This document shows, one piece after another, positions 60,526-64,000 of a DNA stretch of 64,000 nucleotides (positions are counted from its first letter, which is position 1; every line of letters begins with the position of its first letter). The DNA comes from Sorex araneus (Eukaryota; Chordata; Mammalia; Eulipotyphla; Soricidae), in contig NC_073305.1 of NCBI RefSeq assembly GCF_027595985.1, positions 114,021,759 through 114,085,758 on the forward strand. Direction: 5' to 3'. The position numbers were made by a program, and so were the translations under genes. The notes under the pieces were generated by a model, which saw nothing but the letters and a program-made list of their open reading frames with translations, had not been told where the DNA came from and did not search any database.

Positions 60526-61291
60526 AGTATAGCAGCAACAATAACAAAAATAGTACTATAAGTATTGTAAGTAGTGCTAATGTAGCACAAAGTTGTACTG
60601 CATGGTTTTGATTCAGATCAAGTGTCTAACATACTGTTTTATAGGTAGTTGGAACTCATCACTATTATGGTTATATTTTGCAGCTTCAGGGCATAATACG
60701 TGCAAGGCAATAAACCCATTTAATGTGATTATTTGCTCTTACTGTAAAACAATGCTAGAAACCTTTTTATTTCTATTTTTTTGAGGTAATAGACAAGTCA
60801 AATAATATCCCCAGAAGTTGGAGAATATGGCAAGGTGATTTTAAGCTTTTAGGGCAAAGGATGAAAACTTAACTAGAATCCACCTCAAACAAAACAGGTA
60901 TCTAGTTGATAGAAATGGAGGACTCTGGGATCAAGGGAACAATGCTTGTCCTTTATATCAAGACAGCAGCTATATTCCTCTGAAGACATTATTTTTGTGT
61001 TTTGTATGGTTTTATTTTGCTTCATTGAGGTATGATGGACAAGTAAATATGTTACATATTTATATTACAATGTGATATTGTAAAAATGGTCTCATAAGCC
61101 ATAGGCAGACATAGGTTACAGATGTCTGAAGCCAGATAATCTTTGTACTATTCAAATAACTTTCACTCTTCTACATTATACTGATGATAGTAAGCCTATT
61201 CCACTGTCATAGGCAGTGCAGTAATAAATAGGTAAGAGCTAGCCTCTGACTCAAATAAGTTAAAATTGAACCTTGATTTTATTCCTTATTA
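60526..61291. other. CFAP206 intron, no recognised feature
   Basis: No repeat or coding signal recognised. Confidence 0.5.
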
Positions 61292-61463
61292 GAGCCCTGC
61301 AAGCTACCGAGAATATCCCTCCCACACGGCAGAGCCTGGCAAGCTACCCGTGGCATATTCGATATGCCAAAAACAGTAACAACAGGTTTCACAATGAAGA
61401 TGTTACTGGTGCCTGGTCAAGCAAATCGATGAGCAATAGGGTGACAGTGACAGTGACAGTGAT
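61292..61463 (+). repeat. Type B SINE, 5'-truncated
   Basis: Begins within the body; tail (GACAGT)n. Confidence 0.88.
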
Positions 61464-61560
61464 TAGTTGTAAAACCTTGAACAATTTATTTGCCTTTGAA
61501 TACCATAGTTCTTCTGTACCTAATTTGATGTTTAGTATGATATATAATAATATAACATAT

Positions 61561-61698
61561 CACTCGCCTTTCATGTGGCTGATCTTTATTTGATCCCTAG
61601 CACCACATGTGGTCCCTCAAACCCCAGAAGCAGTGATCCCTGTGCAGAGGCAGAAGTAAATCCTGAGCATCACTGGGTGTCATTCAAAACCAAAAAAA
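61561..61698 (+). repeat. SOR SINE (type A), head-truncated
   Basis: Plus copy starting within the head. Confidence 0.7.
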
Positions 61699-61740
61699 TT
61701 TGACAATTAGAGACGGTGTTTTCAGATGATGTTTCAGATT

Positions 61741-61857
61741 AAGGGATTGGGAGATTTACAGTGGTTAGGGCACATGCTTAGCATGGGGCTGAGGTCTGCT
61801 GGATTTCCCGCACTACATGGTCCCTGGAGCAACCCTGGGTGCAGCTGTGCAGTCCCT
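61741..61857 (+). repeat. SOR-like SINE with (GT)n at its end
   Basis: Diverged plus copy cut by the GT tract. Confidence 0.55.
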
Positions 61858-61859
61858 GT

Positions 61860-61903
<44 letters not shown>
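61858..61903 (+). repeat. (GT)n microsatellite
   Basis: GT tract at the end of a SINE remnant. Confidence 0.95.
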
Positions 61904-61907
<4 letters not shown>

Positions 61908-62033
61908 GAGAGAGGCGAGAGGGAGAGAGAGAAGAAAAGGGAGAGAAGAAACCCATTGTTCTTCTTTCAATGTGATTTAAAATTTTTCCTATATCCTTGA
62001 ATGTTATTTTATTGCTACCAAAACAGGTGAGGA

Positions 62034-62232
62034 GGGGCTGGAGCAATAGCACAGCGGGTAGGGCGTTTGCCTTGCACGCGGCTGACCCGGGTTCGATTCC
62101 CAGCATCCCATATGGTCCCCCGAGCCCCGCCAGGAGTAATTCCTGAGTGCATGAGCCAGGAGTAACCCCTGTGCATCGCCGGGTGTGACCCAAAAACCAA
62201 AAAAAAAAAAAAACAACAACAAAAACAAACAA
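62034..62232 (+). repeat. SOR SINE (type A), young
   Basis: Near-consensus. Duplication AAAACAGGTGAGGA at 62020-62033 and 62233-62246. Confidence 0.95.
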
Positions 62233-62355
62233 AAAACAGGTGAGGAATGGAAAGTAGGAACTCAGATAAGCTTTGTCATTGAATCTATTTTCAGTATAGT
62301 ACTTAGATACTATAAAAAATACTTGTGTATATGTTAGAAGAATTCTAGCTTTGGG

Positions 62356-62518
62356 TTTTTTGGGGGGTTGGGTGGGAGAGTTTGATGGGGCCATAGGAAG
62401 GTTGCTCAGGAACAGTTCCCAGCTCTGTGCTTGAGATAGCTCTTGGCAGTACTCCAGCGCCACCAGGAGTAATCTTTGAGCACTGCTGGGTGTGGCCCAA
62501 CCGCTCCCCAAAAAAGTT
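62356..62518. repeat. Two opposed SOR tail fragments
   Basis: 62356-62452 reads as a minus tail and 62453-62518 as a plus tail, abutting. Confidence 0.5.
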
Positions 62519-62690
62519 TCATCCACCCAATACCTATTTCTGGAGCTCCAGTTTCATTTCTGTCTTAGAGGGTATATTGAGACTGAGTCCCAGTTTTCAC
62601 TGAACTTACCTTCAGAGGATGCTGGCAAAGCAACAGTACTTTTTTGTAGTGAATTTATACAATTGTAATGCAAATATGTTATCTACATAG

Positions 62691-62810
62691 TCAGACATAA
62701 TTGCTTGTGGTGATGAATTGGATATGATGGAAAAGCAGTTTGGAGCCCAGCTAGAACACTTAAAATTGACAGTAAGCTCAAAGACAGCTGTCCCAACTTC
62801 ACAAGTCTTT
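62691..62810 (+). CDS. CFAP206: CFAP206 coding exon 7 (last in window)
   Basis: This 40-codon exon reads SDIIACGDELDMMEKQFGAQ, then LEHLKLTVSSKTAVPTSQVF. Phase is 0 at both ends. The acceptor is TATCTACATAG and the donor TTT|GTAAGT. It ends at about residue 320; the remaining exons lie beyond the window. The KTAVPTSQVF end matches the human protein as remembered. Confidence 0.92.
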
Positions 62811-63483
62811 GTAAGTATTTTTCACTGACTTTGATTTTATTCAGTATATTTTTGGATCCTGTCAATTTTGATCAAAGTTAATTACAATTATGTTAAAATG
62901 CTAAAAATGTATTAGTTGTATACAAGTTGATACTTTTATTTGTAGAGTTATATAAGAGGATTGATTCCTTTCCCAGTCAATTACTGAATTAAAGGAAATT
63001 CAGATATATCTCTAAGAACCATAGTATCACTATCAGCTGTAGCAGCAGAAATTATTCACAATAGTGTTGAAACTGTGTTCCTGATAGTTGCTTATAAATT
63101 GCCTTTATCAAAGAGACAATGAGATCTTCTAAAAAGATATAATAATCATTTTGTTTACCAAGTCTGTACTTGTACTGACTTGTAATCTGCCTCATTTTAT
63201 GGATAAATCTGAAGCTTTAAGGAAGTACAAGGTTCACACACCACTTTATATGGACTATTTGAGTCGTGATAATTTTTTTGTAGTTATTCCTAATATTTGG
63301 TTTTACAAACCAGGAAATCAAGGCTAAGTTGTCTTACTAATAAGGAGTGCCTGATTAACTTACAATCTGAATATTCTATATATCAAGTGGTCTTAATATG
63401 AATTAAAAAATTTTATTTCTTATGAGATAAAATATCTAACTGGTAAGTCACAAGATTAGTCTCCAGGCATTCTAGAAATTTTG

Positions 63484-63644
63484 TTTCTTTGTTTTGGTTT
63501 TTGGGTCACACCCAGGAGTTCTCAGGATGATGGGTTCTGTGTTCAGGAGTCACTCTGGTGGGGCTCTGGGGCTCATGTGGGATTCTGGGAATGGAACCTG
63601 AGTCAGCCACTTGCAAGGCCAGCACCCTACCCACTCAGGCCCCA
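63484..63644 (-). repeat. SOR SINE (type A), diverged
   Basis: Minus copy downstream of CFAP206 exon 7. Confidence 0.75.
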
Positions 63645-63736
63645 ATAACTACCTTCCAGAATATTTTGATTGTGATTAAACTAGGTAAATCTAATTATGG
63701 ACCACATTTAACTTTGAAAATAAAGAAGAAGATTTT

Positions 63737-63912
63737 CAGGGCTCGTGTGATAGCACAGCGGGTAGGGTGTTTACCTTGCATGCAGCCGACCTGGGGTTGA
63801 TTCCCAGCATCCCATATGATTCCCCGAGCACTGCCAGGAGGAATTCCTGAGTGCATGAGCCAGGACTAACCACTGTGCATCGCCAGGTGTGATCCAAAAA
63901 AAAAAAAAAAAG
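63737..63912 (+). repeat. SOR SINE (type A)
   Basis: Near-consensus plus copy with poly-A. Confidence 0.92.
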
Positions 63913-64000
63913 CTTTTCCCTTTGACTTTTTTGGTTGTTTTTTTTAAGAGTGGGAAAAATTAATTTTATCAAAGAATACCATAACTGTAAGAAATGTGAG

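Larger units (their letters stand above)
43994..64000 (+). other. CFAP206: CFAP206 gene, 5' half (locus span)
   Basis: The locus has a CpG-island promoter, an untranslated first exon and seven coding exons, giving about 320 residues in one continuous spliced frame. The remaining ~300 residues lie to the right. CFAP206 (formerly C6orf165) is an axonemal protein. In Tetrahymena its orthologue FAP206 docks radial spoke RS2, and mouse loss causes defective sperm flagella and motile-cilia phenotypes. That is established family knowledge; here only homology and gene structure are visible. Confidence 0.93.

Overview
The window is mammalian nuclear DNA, most likely from a shrew (Soricidae, e.g. Sorex). 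The evidence is about sixty copies of a tRNA-headed SINE whose head reads GCTGGAGCGATAGCACAGCG, which I recognise as the shrew SOR type. There are also L1 copies with target-site duplications, older MIR-like and L1M-like repeats, spliced genes with GT-AG introns, and one CpG island. There is no prokaryotic content, CRISPR array, operon or intact virus. Nearly all long open reading frames are translations of SINE or L1 sequence. The species call is inference from repeats recognised by eye.

Two protein genes are supported, both on the + strand and both incomplete. The 3' part of C6orf163 (coiled-coil protein of unknown function) has exons at 225-332, 6035-6237 and 19224-19677. The 5' part of CFAP206 (C6orf165; axonemal radial-spoke protein) has a CpG-island promoter at about 43.83-44.44 kb and seven coding exons at 46837-46944, 48251-48334, 52734-52824, 54666-54854, 55761-55919, 59708-59916 and 62691-62810. 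These encode about 320 residues, roughly the first half, and all exon junctions keep frame. The order C6orf163 then CFAP206, same strand, matches human 6q15 as I remember it.

Layout: 0-19.7 kb is C6orf163 with two repeat-filled introns. 19.7-43.8 kb is intergenic, with SINEs, an ancient L1 at about 32.8-34.3 kb, unique AT-rich stretches (26.1-28.3 and 30.1-31.3 kb) and a CTCF-like motif at 30.74 kb. 43.8-44.45 kb is the CFAP206 promoter, with seven GC boxes and an RFX X-box-like palindrome. 44.5-64 kb is CFAP206 introns and exons. CFAP206 acts in motile cilia and sperm flagella, and the X-box-like motif fits that. No functional link between the two genes can be read from the sequence.

The most interesting material is in the mobile elements: two SINE families sharing a tRNA-like head but with different bodies and tails; a SINE with a 5' inversion of the twin-priming kind; a short retroelement family joining a GC-rich 5' module to an L1-like 3' end, one copy of which lies 140 bp from a CFAP206 splice acceptor; and serial SINE insertions into each other's target duplications.
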